DNA of 64,000 bases from Candidatus Methylacidiphilum fumarolicum (GTDB lineage: Bacteria > Verrucomicrobiota > Verrucomicrobiia > Methylacidiphilales > Methylacidiphilaceae). Made by a program: the position numbers and the translations under genes. The notes under the pieces were generated by a model that was not told where the DNA came from, did not search any database, and was given only the letters and a program-made list of their open reading frames with translations. The DNA lies in the NCBI RefSeq assembly GCF_949774925.1, contig NZ_OX458932.1:248001-312000 (forward strand), in the 5' to 3' direction. Of this stretch, positions 28,983 through 36,953 are shown piece after piece; position 1 is the first letter of the stretch, and each line of letters starts with the position of its first letter.

Positions 28983-29023
28983 ACAAGTTTTTAACGAAAA
29001 AAGAGAGATTTGGGAAAGAAGCA

Positions 29024-30244
29024 ATGGCGCTTTTAGTTCAAAAATATGGCGGGACGTCTGTTGGCAGCGTGGAGCGGATAAAGAACGTAGCGGGGCGAAT
29101 TGCTGAGTTTTATAGGCAAGGGCATGATTTGATTGTAGTGGTCTCTGCGATGTCAGGAGTCACCGATCAGTTATTACAGTTAGCTTCTCAACTGCATCCG
29201 GAACCTTCGGAAAGGGAAATGGATGTTTTGCTCTCGACAGGAGAACAAACCACGATTGCCCTGCTTTCGATGGCTCTTCATGCTTTAAAAATCCCCGCTG
29301 TTTCGCTGACGGGAGCGCAGGCTGGAATTGTTACAGATGGAAAGCATACCAGAGCAAAGATCCTGAACATCAGCCCTAAACGAATCAAAGAACTACTCCA
29401 ACAGAGAAACGTCGTGGTTGTTGCGGGTTTTCAAGGACAAAACGTGGAGGGGCATATTACTACACTGGGTAGAGGGGGATCTGATCTCACCGCCATAGCC
29501 CTTTCGGCTGTCTTTCATGCCGAATGCTGTCAGATCTATACGGATGTTGAAGGGGTGTATACGGCTGATCCAAGGATTGTGCCAACGGCTAGGAAAATAG
29601 ATGAAATCAGTTACGATGAGCTTCTTGAGATGGCAGCATCGGGTTCTAAGGTGATGCAAGCCAGATCAGTAGAGTTCGCCAAAAAATTCAAAGTTCCGTT
29701 TGAGGTGCGCTCAAGTTTTACTGATGAACCAGGAACAATAGTGAAAGAAGAGATTAGTGCCATGGAAAAAGTTGTTGTTCGGGCTGTGAGTTTGGAGCCT
29801 AGTCAAGCAAAAGTGACCATTCTAGGGGTTCCTGATAAACCAGGTATTGCTGCTAAGGTCTTTTGCCGGCTTGCTGAGGCGGAGATTAATGTTGATATGA
29901 TCGTTCAAAACATTTCCGATCATGGGCTAACAGATATTACCTTTACTGTTCACAAAAATTTTCTTAAGAAAGCATTAGTGGCACTGGAGCCAGTCGTTTC
30001 AGAAATCTCCGCAAGGGAAGTTCGGGCGACCGAAGGCATAGCAAAACTCTCCGTCGTTGGGATTGGGATGCGTTCGCATAGTGGAGTAGCCGCTAAGCTT
30101 TTTTCTTCCCTTGCCGAAGCGGGGATTAATGTACAGATGATTTCTACAAGCGAAATCAAAATTTCCATCATTATCGACGAAAAGGAAGGGAAAAGGGCCG
30201 CTCAACTTGTGCATGACGCCTTCCAACTGAATAATCCCCTCTAA
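29024..30244 (+). CDS. lysC: Aspartate kinase
   Basis: The 406-residue protein phosphorylates aspartate, the first step towards lysine, threonine, methionine and diaminopimelate. The kinase domain (1-235) has VQKYGGTSVGSVERI (ATP site), VSAMSGVTDQLL, GRGGSDLTAIAL and YTDVEGVYTADPRIV. Two ACT domains (about 260-330 and 340-400; ILGVPDKPGIAAKVF, VVGIGMRSHSGVAAKLF) give feedback control, the second having the usual INVQMISTSEIKISI. This is the Bacillus LysC/Corynebacterium Ask type of about 400 residues; an internal start for a beta subunit is possible but not provable here. It converges with the TPR gene, with eight bases between stops. Confidence 0.97.
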   Translation: MALLVQKYGGTSVGSVERIKNVAGRIAEFYRQGHDLIVVVSAMSGVTDQLLQLASQLHPEPSEREMDVLLSTGEQTTIALLSMALHALKIPAVSLTGAQAGIVTDGKHTRAKILNISPKRIKELLQQRNVVVVAGFQGQNVEGHITTLGRGGSDLTAIALSAVFHAECCQIYTDVEGVYTADPRIVPTARKIDEISYDELLEMAASGSKVMQARSVEFAKKFKVPFEVRSSFTDEPGTIVKEEISAMEKVVVRAVSLEPSQAKVTILGVPDKPGIAAKVFCRLAEAEINVDMIVQNISDHGLTDITFTVHKNFLKKALVALEPVVSEISAREVRATEGIAKLSVVGIGMRSHSGVAAKLFSSLAEAGINVQMISTSEIKISIIIDEKEGKRAAQLVHDAFQLNNPL

Positions 30245-30252
30245 AACTAGGC

Positions 30253-30846
30253 TTAGGAAGAAGGAATCATTTCAAGCAGCATTTGAGCCTGGTTAGCAAA
30301 GGGACTTCTAGCATTCTGAGAAAGGAATTTCTCGAGTAGTTCTTTTGCCGGGCCATACTCTTTTTTCTGGATCCGTATCTGCGCTAACCGTAAGATGGCA
30401 AGAGCTCGATAGGCTTCGGTATCTTTTTTTTCTAAAATCCTTTGGTAAAGAAGAACTGCTTGCTGGGTTTGCCCTTGGCTTTCCAAGCATTCGCCTGCTC
30501 CGAGCATAGCCCCCGCTTCCAGGGGATGCCCTGGAAAATGTTCAAGAAAGAATTGAAAGGTAGACAAGGCCTCGGAAATCGCACCTTTTTCATAGAGGTT
30601 ACCCGCAATTTGTAAAATCCATACCGCAGCTTGTTTGTTGGAAAGATGGGCTTTGGCTATTTTTAGTTTCTCTTCATTAGTTTTGGCGGCCTGATAGCTA
30701 AGAATCACCTTCTCCCATTTGGCTTTGGAATGTTCCATAGCAAGCTTGTAGCCAAAAAGTCCTAAGGAAAGAAGAAGGAATAAGGAAACCGTTCCAATAA
30801 GGAACAAAGTGCCGGAGGGAGGTTTTCGGTTTGGAGAAGGGTTCAT
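30253..30846 (-). CDS. Membrane-anchored TPR protein
   Basis: The 197-residue protein has one N-terminal hydrophobic segment (GTLFLIGTVSLFLLLSLGLFG, about 12-33) and then helical repeats of tetratricopeptide type: WILQIAGNLYEKGAISEALS, MLGAGECLESQGQTQQAVL and ILRLAQIRIQKKEYGPAKEL. The layout resembles YfgM or other periplasmic TPR adaptors, with the repeats probably outside the inner membrane. Such proteins bind partner proteins and have no catalysis. It lies between convergent lysC and the tRNA gene. The partner is unknown. Confidence 0.8.
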   Translation of the reverse strand: MNPSPNRKPPSGTLFLIGTVSLFLLLSLGLFGYKLAMEHSKAKWEKVILSYQAAKTNEEKLKIAKAHLSNKQAAVWILQIAGNLYEKGAISEALSTFQFFLEHFPGHPLEAGAMLGAGECLESQGQTQQAVLLYQRILEKKDTEAYRALAILRLAQIRIQKKEYGPAKELLEKFLSQNARSPFANQAQMLLEMIPSS

Positions 30847-30959
30847 GGTAGGTTCTAATCCACTAAGATATGTTTAATAGAAACGAAGAAAAACCAAAAA
30901 AATAATTTTTATTTTTTCTAGAAAAAAAATAACTTCTTAAGACTGCACTCCATACAACC

Positions 30960-31031
30960 GCCGCTTTAGCTCAGAGGTAGAGCAACGCTTTCGTAAAGCG
31001 TGGGTCGTGGGTTCGAATCCCACAAGCGGCT
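30960..31031 (+). tRNA. tRNA-Thr (anticodon CGT)
   Basis: The 72 bases fold as a cloverleaf: acceptor stem GCCGCTT/AAGCGGC, D arm GCTC-AGAGGTA-GAGC, anticodon stem ACGCT/AGCGT with loop TTCGTAA (anticodon CGT, reads ACG), and T arm GTGGG-TTCGAAT-CCCAC. The discriminator base is T and the CCA end is not encoded. Confidence 0.96.
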
Positions 31032-31227
31032 CTCCTTCAAATTGGCGTTCATTCCATCTCTTTCTTTTTTATGTTTTTTTTGCTTTTTTATTTGATCATC
31101 AAATAAACCTAAAGACAACAATGCACTTAAGAAAAAAACGGAATGGTAAAAAGAATTGGCTCTATATTATTTTAGGTAGGGACCCGAAGAAAATAGAAAA
31201 AAATGCAATAATGGAGGCAAGAGTAGC

Positions 31228-31902
31228 ATGTGCGGTCGCTTTTCCCTCAGAGCTTCTCAAAGGGTGATTCAGTCTGTCTTTAAGGTAGAAAAGGTTCCTG
31301 ATTTTTCTCCTCGCTATAATATCGCTCCTTCTAGTCCTATTTTAGTCATCAGACAGGACGTAGAGAAAAGAGAAGCCCTTTTTATGCGCTGGGGACTCAT
31401 CCCGCATTGGGCGAATGAAGCAAAGACCGATTGGAGTATGATTAATGCCAGAGCTGAAACGGTTCATTCTAAACCTACTTTTAGAGATAGTTTCCGTAAA
31501 AGACGGTGTTTGATCCCTGCAGATGGGTTTTATGAATGGCAAAAAGAAGAGAAGAATAAAAAAATCCCATGGTACGTTACCCTGCCTTCTGTGGAAGTCT
31601 TTGGGTTTGCCGGGCTGTGGGACCGGTGGGAAAAAGATGGCAAGCTCATCGAATCTACGACAATTATTGTGACTGAAGCTTGCCCAGAGCTGCGGAAAAT
31701 TCATGAGCGGATGCCTGTGATAATTGATCCTCTCCATTATGACCTGTGGTTAGGAATAGAAAAGGATAGGAATTTGCAAGATTGTCTGGATCTGCTTAAG
31801 CCCTGGAATGGCAAAATCGCTTTCTGGAGAGTCAGCACAGCGGTAAATCGAGCTAACGTAGAAGGAGAAGAATTGATCAAAGAAATCCCCACTCCTCAAT
31901 AA
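31228..31902 (+). CDS. SRAP-family (YedK/HMCES) abasic-site processing protein
   Basis: The 224-residue protein begins MCGRFSLRAS; Cys2, exposed after Met removal, is the residue that forms a thiazolidine crosslink with abasic sites in single-stranded DNA. Other family motifs are YNIAPSSPILVIRQ, MRWGLIPHWAN, MINARAETVHSKPTFRD, CLIPADGFYEW (catalytic Glu) and the His in KIHERMPVI. Length matches YedK. A GGAGG site ten bases before ATG 31228 fixes the start. A decayed second copy lies at 35674-36153. The nearby tRNA may be a past integration point. Confidence 0.95.
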   Translation: MCGRFSLRASQRVIQSVFKVEKVPDFSPRYNIAPSSPILVIRQDVEKREALFMRWGLIPHWANEAKTDWSMINARAETVHSKPTFRDSFRKRRCLIPADGFYEWQKEEKNKKIPWYVTLPSVEVFGFAGLWDRWEKDGKLIESTTIIVTEACPELRKIHERMPVIIDPLHYDLWLGIEKDRNLQDCLDLLKPWNGKIAFWRVSTAVNRANVEGEELIKEIPTPQ

Positions 31903-32848
31903 ACAAAAATCTGCCGCGCTTATACTTATGGCACAAGGAGTAAGAATCAGGAAGTGATGATTCATGATAGCAATCCTTCTGGAGTGGTATCCTAAAGAAG
32001 GTTGTTTAGGTATGGGCTAATCAGTCTGACTATTGAGGAGATCCCATTAACTTGGATAGTAGGTAGTGGGACTGGTCTGGTTATGCTGGGGGAGCCATTG
32101 ACCGTCTGCTTCAGAAAATGGTATAATCAACGCGGTTTGGGAAGAGGCAGGACTCCTTCTTCGTTCTTCTTTCTTGGCACAGCGTTAATAGCGCAAACTG
32201 TTAGTTTTGTTGGGAGAAGATTGAGGGGGCCGGCGACGTTGACTAGGCAATCTGATCCTTAAAAAGTCTGTGATAGTGTAAAGAATCCCATGAGCTATTA
32301 CGTCAATACAAAAGGGGTTTATTTGGTAAGCGGTCTTTTTTCTAACTCAGCTATTATGCTGAATGCTGTAGGGGCTAGGCGCCAGATCATCAAGCTTAGA
32401 ATACTTAGCCTTGCTTAGGTCAATTTGAGTGGCATGTCGACTTTTATGGCTGAGCAGAACCTCAATCGGGATCACTGTACTTATTCAAAGGCTGTTCCAT
32501 GTCGAGGGGAATCTGCTAGTCATCCATGCGAGGAGGGAATTTGATTATTGATAAAGGGGAATCCCAACCATTTTGGCTTAAGCTAAAAGGTTTTGGGGAT
32601 CTCGAGCTTTGAGTTTCCTGTAGAGGGTGTTTTTAAAGCTCTAGGCGATTTGATTATAAACGGCAGGATCGATAATGGGAATACTTTTGTTAGCAATTGG
32701 AAAAGGAAGAAAAGGCATAGAGAACATCCATACAAAATAAAATGGAAGGAAAAAGTTATTATTTTTTTTGGTTGACAGACAGAAAAGAAAATTAAATGAC
32801 TCGAAAACGAGTATAGAAAAATTAAGAAATTATAGGAGGAAAACTAAA
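31903..32848. other. Gene-poor stretch with possible haemagglutinin-like relics
   Basis: No intact gene is seen in these 946 bases. A frame around 32650-32695 reads GDLIINGRIDNGNTFVSN, similar in style to the Asn-Gly repeats of the following exoprotein, so the stretch may be a degraded upstream copy; this is a weak case. An AGGAGG at 32834-32839 is the ribosome site of the next gene. Confidence 0.35.
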
Positions 32849-35050
32849 GTGAATAAAATATTCTTAAGAAAACTTTACAAAGCGATATTGCTTTTAGCTG
32901 CAGGACTATGGTTAAGTTTGGGACAGAAAGGTTGGGCGGGGATTCCTTTGCCAGGCACATTGCCTGGAAATGGACAAGTGGTAACAGGAACCGCATCATA
33001 TTCACTTATTGGAACAAATGAGGCGAGTTTATCAGTCATAGGCCCTACAGCGATCTTGTGGGGTTCATCGGCACCAACTTTACACAATGTTACAGGAAGT
33101 GCGCCTGGGTTTAATATTGGTTCGAGTGCCACTTTGATTATAGTTGGAAATTCAGTGTTAAACGTGGATGTGACGGGGAATCCATCCTACATCATGGGGA
33201 CCTTAAAGGCTTCTGCTACACCTGTATTTGTGGCTAATGGCAGTGGGATTATTGTCGGTCCGGGGGCAAGCATAACTGCCCCAGGAGGCATTGGGCTTTT
33301 GGGGTATGATCTTTCCAGTCAGGCTACTGGTTTTAATGGGACAGTGAGTGTGTTTTCAAATACTCCAGCAATGACTAGTTCTTCCGTCACGATTCAGTCT
33401 GGGGCAACTATAAGTACTACTCCGGGTGCTACTTATGCTTCTATTCTTGTGGCGGCGCCTCAGGTAAATATCGGGATTGCTCATCCTAACTCTATAACAT
33501 ACAGTAGACGTTTTGACGTACTTTCAGGATATGAATTTACTGGATATACCCCAGCTAATGGGAGTTACATTAAGAGCCCAACTGTGATTGATGGAAGTGC
33601 TGGGTCTATTACGATTACTGGGCCCAGTATTAGTCCTTTTATCTTTAAAAATAGTGACTATTTTGTGTCTTCTGGGAATATTACGACGAATGGGAATCTT
33701 GTACTTCCTGGTGGAGATTTTAAACCTGTACACAATACATACACAGAATGGGGATTGGGGAATAAGTCTGATGTAGCTTCGGGAGTGTTAACCAATAATG
33801 GGACACTTGCCTTTGCCTCTCCATTTGATGGTGGCCGACAAACTGGATCGCTCGTGAATAATGGGACTATTTTGGCCAATGGAGGTAATTTGTATATTTC
33901 TGTTGGCGGAAGCATTACCAACAATGGGACTATAGATGGTGGTGGCTTTAATGTGATCTTAAAGGCAGGAGTGCATGGAACTCCGATCGGTGGGGGCGGG
34001 GTAACTCCGATGGGGTATCTTATCGGGACGTATGTGATCGGAGGAGGGATTAACAACTCGGGAACGATCAGCGGGTTTAATGGTGTTACACTCGAGGCTG
34101 CTAATGTGAATCATTTGGGGCCTTATCCTTTGGGGGGCATTTCGAATACTGGAACGATTAATATTACTAATCCTAGTGGATCAACTAGTAAATCTACTTT
34201 GACTATTGATTCTGCTACTGGTTCGGTGTTTTTGTTTGGGTCTGTTCATGCAGCTGATCCTAATGGGCTGGCGAAAGCTTCCTTTACTACAAACAGGAGT
34301 GGTAATTTCGTCATGGATATGGATGCTGATGTGACGGCAGCTAAGGCTACATTTCATGTGGATAATCTAACGGGTTCTGGGGTGTTGACGGCCAGTACAG
34401 TTACTTTAGATGTAACAGGGAATGTGCGGAATGTGGTTAGTCAAACCAATCCGCTTCTTAATGGGTTTACCATAGCTAATGGGCCATCTGGTTCTACCAA
34501 TATTACTATTGATGCCGATGGGATTAGGCCGCAGATTCTTAACCTGCATGTGAATGGGAATGCGGTGATTAATTCAGGGGATACCAGTACGTTTGTTAAT
34601 AAGATAACTATCCCTACCACTGGTTTAACCACTCCGGTGGCTAATTCGGGAGGGAATCTGTTAGTCAATGCTACTGGCAATCTGACGGTAACTGGTAGCA
34701 GTCTGAGTGATTTTGCTTTGAGCACGGATATCTTAGGATTGTCTAACGCATTTGTGTTTCCGGGAGGGGTAGCGTTGAAGGCGGGGGGAATCATGACAGT
34801 GAATACTTCGATTGACAATGGGTATACGGTGCATGCTGGGCCAAACTTCCAGGGGGTGTTTTTATCAGCTCCACAGATATTTGTAAGTGGGCCCTTTGTG
34901 ACCAATGGCAATACGATTGTGCATGCTACTGGGCCAATCATCGCTTCGGTGTATGTGACGGCACCTGCTTCGACCTTTACGCCTAATGTTTACACAGCCG
35001 TGTTAAGTACGCAAAACGGGCCGGTAGTCAGCCCATTCCCTTGGCAATAA
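32849..35050 (+). CDS. Filamentous haemagglutinin-like (TPS-type) exoprotein
   Basis: The 733-residue protein is taken from GTG 32849, which follows AGGAGG; the frame itself is open from 32768. A signal peptide (AILLLAAGLWLSLGQKGWA) is followed by a two-partner-secretion-type domain: LPGNGQVVTGTASYSL, NVDVTGNPSYIMGTL and GSGIIVGPGASITAPGG match the carbohydrate-dependent haemagglutination domain. The remainder is a Gly/Asn/Thr-rich beta-helix with repeated NNGT or NSGT turns. No cysteine-rich or protease domain is seen. No TpsB-type outer-membrane transporter lies in the window, and the protein is short for an adhesin. A terminator follows at 35088. Confidence 0.82.
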   Translation: MNKIFLRKLYKAILLLAAGLWLSLGQKGWAGIPLPGTLPGNGQVVTGTASYSLIGTNEASLSVIGPTAILWGSSAPTLHNVTGSAPGFNIGSSATLIIVGNSVLNVDVTGNPSYIMGTLKASATPVFVANGSGIIVGPGASITAPGGIGLLGYDLSSQATGFNGTVSVFSNTPAMTSSSVTIQSGATISTTPGATYASILVAAPQVNIGIAHPNSITYSRRFDVLSGYEFTGYTPANGSYIKSPTVIDGSAGSITITGPSISPFIFKNSDYFVSSGNITTNGNLVLPGGDFKPVHNTYTEWGLGNKSDVASGVLTNNGTLAFASPFDGGRQTGSLVNNGTILANGGNLYISVGGSITNNGTIDGGGFNVILKAGVHGTPIGGGGVTPMGYLIGTYVIGGGINNSGTISGFNGVTLEAANVNHLGPYPLGGISNTGTINITNPSGSTSKSTLTIDSATGSVFLFGSVHAADPNGLAKASFTTNRSGNFVMDMDADVTAAKATFHVDNLTGSGVLTASTVTLDVTGNVRNVVSQTNPLLNGFTIANGPSGSTNITIDADGIRPQILNLHVNGNAVINSGDTSTFVNKITIPTTGLTTPVANSGGNLLVNATGNLTVTGSSLSDFALSTDILGLSNAFVFPGGVALKAGGIMTVNTSIDNGYTVHAGPNFQGVFLSAPQIFVSGPFVTNGNTIVHATGPIIASVYVTAPASTFTPNVYTAVLSTQNGPVVSPFPWQ

Positions 35051-35087
35051 TTGGTTAAGGGTTAGGCACTTAGGTTCTTAAAAAGAG

Positions 35088-35126
35088 AAAAAGGGAAGCT
35101 TTTTTTTATGAGCTTCCCTTTTTTTG
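35088..35126 (+). terminator. Rho-independent terminator after the exoprotein gene
   Basis: AAAAAGGGAAGCT (35088-35100) pairs with AGCTTCCCTTTTT (35111-35123) across a T-rich loop, and a T run continues after the stem. It lies 38 bases after the stop codon. Confidence 0.85.
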
Positions 35127-35399
35127 TTTTAAGGGAAGTAAAGGGTTAGAAAAAAATTTGAGTAAGGTGGTAACATTTTAGCTGATAGACAAGAAGTACA
35201 AACAAGAAAAACGAGGAGAGATAATGAGATTACGTTCATTTAGAAAATTAAAGCGTTTTTGTTTTATTCTTAAAAAACCAATTTATAATCCATTAAATAG
35301 AATATATTAATGAATTTATTATATTTTTTACTTGTACTTATTATTTTTATTCTTTTAAAGAAAGAAATAGAAAAGAATCGGATCAGGGGACAACTATAA

Positions 35400-35673
35400 A
35401 AAATACGAACCGGCCGCTTAAAAGTTCCATTTACTTTTTAATTGCCTGTGGCCTAATTTTTACAAGGCTTTCTTCTTCTTTTGCTCTTTCAGGATTTGGT
35501 CAGCTTCCTTGTCATGGCGTGGTAGCCAATGGTGTAAGTGGAGTGAGTTCTAAGCATGACAACTCCTAATCAGGCAACCCTGAGGGTATCTAGTCTATCG
35601 GCGATCCTCTGATAAAGTTCAAAAGGCAGTTTAAATGTGACTGGTTTTGGGTTTGGATTTAACGTGGGATCCT
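35400..35673 (+). pseudogene. Relic of a second haemagglutinin-like N-terminus
   Basis: In one frame the sequence reads a signal-peptide-like SIYFLIACGLIFTRLSSSFA, then GFGQLPCHGVVANGVSGVSS, matching the start of a TPS domain. After a stop and a frame change it reads LNVTGFGFGFNVGS, which corresponds to HNVTGSAPGFNIGS in the intact exoprotein at 32849. Several stops interrupt it. It breaks off at 35673, directly joined to an SRAP fragment. Confidence 0.68.
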
Positions 35674-36153
35674 AAGGTAGAAAAGGTTTCCGATCTTTCT
35701 CCTCGCTCCAATATTGATTCTTCTAGTCCTATTTTAGTCATCAGACAGGGCAAAGAGAAACTGCTTAATCCCGGCAGATAGTTTTTATGAATGGCAAAAA
35801 GAAGAGAAGAATAGAAAAATCCCCTGGTACATTACCCGCCTTCTGTGGAAGTCTTTGGGTTTGCTGGGCTGTGGGACCGGTGGGAACAAGATAGCAGGAT
35901 AATCGAATCTACGACAATTATTGTGACTGAAGCTTGCATAGCGTTGCAGGCAATTCATGGGCGGATGCCTGTGATAATTGATCCTCTCCATTATGACCTG
36001 TGGTTAGGCATAGAAAAGGATAGGAATCTGCAAGATTATCTTGATCTGCTTAAGCCCTGGAATGGCAAAATCGCTTTTTGGAGAGTCAGATGTGCGGTCA
36101 ATCGAGAGGACGTAGAAGAAGAATTGATCGAAGAAATCCCCACTCCTCGCTAA
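35674..36153 (+). pseudogene. Decayed second copy of the SRAP gene
   Basis: From 35674 the DNA matches the intact SRAP gene beginning at its codon for VEKVPDFSPRYN (31285). SSPILVIRQ is kept, then about 150 bases including MRWGLIPHW are missing, and the match resumes at the CLIPAD-FYEW region with frameshifts. From 35845 to 36153 the copy is nearly identical, ending EEIPTPR. The catalytic Cys2 is absent, so no functional protein is expected. Confidence 0.88.
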
Positions 36154-36953
36154 ACAATGAGGTGCCGCTCCCATACTAGGGAAAAAAAATTTTTCCATCC
36201 ATCAATACTACAAGGTGCTAATGGAAAGCCTTCCCTTCTTTTCATTAACAATCAAAAGCGCCTAGCATCCTAGGCTTAGGTCCCTCTAACCAACTAACGG
36301 AGGAAAAGGATCCCTTGGTCAAACGCTATCTATTGCTCCAGATAGTTTGTAGAAGAATAAACACCATAGGTGCATGAGCAGAAATACGAAGACTAGCATT
36401 ACCCTTCCCAAGTTCCTTGATCTTTTTCACTCTTTCTAAAGCGAAGGTTGCTTGGGCTCTTGCCTCAAGCTTTCAGCCTCGCTCATCGCCGTATCGTTTA
36501 CTTCGTCTAGTGCAGGCATCAGGAATAGGGCAAGATTCTTGGGCCCATGCAGGCCAGCGTCATGCCGTTTTCAGGGAGCCAAAGAATCGTATGGTATAAT
36601 AGTGCCTTTACTGATAATCTTTTAGTTGTGTTTTTTTTCTGGAGAACCGCCTCTTCTCTTTCCCTCAAATTTGTTGGGGAAGTCGTTATCCTTTTATTCT
36701 TGATTGATCCTGGAAAATATAGAAGAATTAAAAATGCTTGATATTCTATATTACGATGATCTATGGAGAAAGGGTTATAGACTTCCCTATCCATGGAAAA
36801 AAATTGGCAATCATGGGCTAAGACGCATCTTTTTTCAATAGCTTTTTATTCATAAGTAAAAACTAAAATAGATTAGTTTTACTCAACCCTTTTCTGTTAA
36901 AGAGTCAGTCTTTTCCTATAGAACCCTATCCTTACTAACCATAAATCCAGAAA
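36154..36953. other. Gene-free stretch before the glycan cluster
   Basis: No supported gene is found in these 800 bases; frames are short and without family motifs. The part at 36840-36950 is A+T-rich and probably contains the promoter of the sulfotransferase-glycosyltransferase gene, but no clear -35/-10 pair or Shine-Dalgarno site stands out. Confidence 0.5.

Noticed and set aside
31007-31267. Open frame starting inside the tRNA-Thr gene
   Set aside because: It begins within the tRNA and ends inside the SRAP gene in another frame; no motif supports it.
34441-34941. 166-codon minus-strand frame opposite the exoprotein gene
   Set aside because: Long shadow frames are expected opposite low-complexity Gly/Asn/Thr repeats; it has no start signal or domain.
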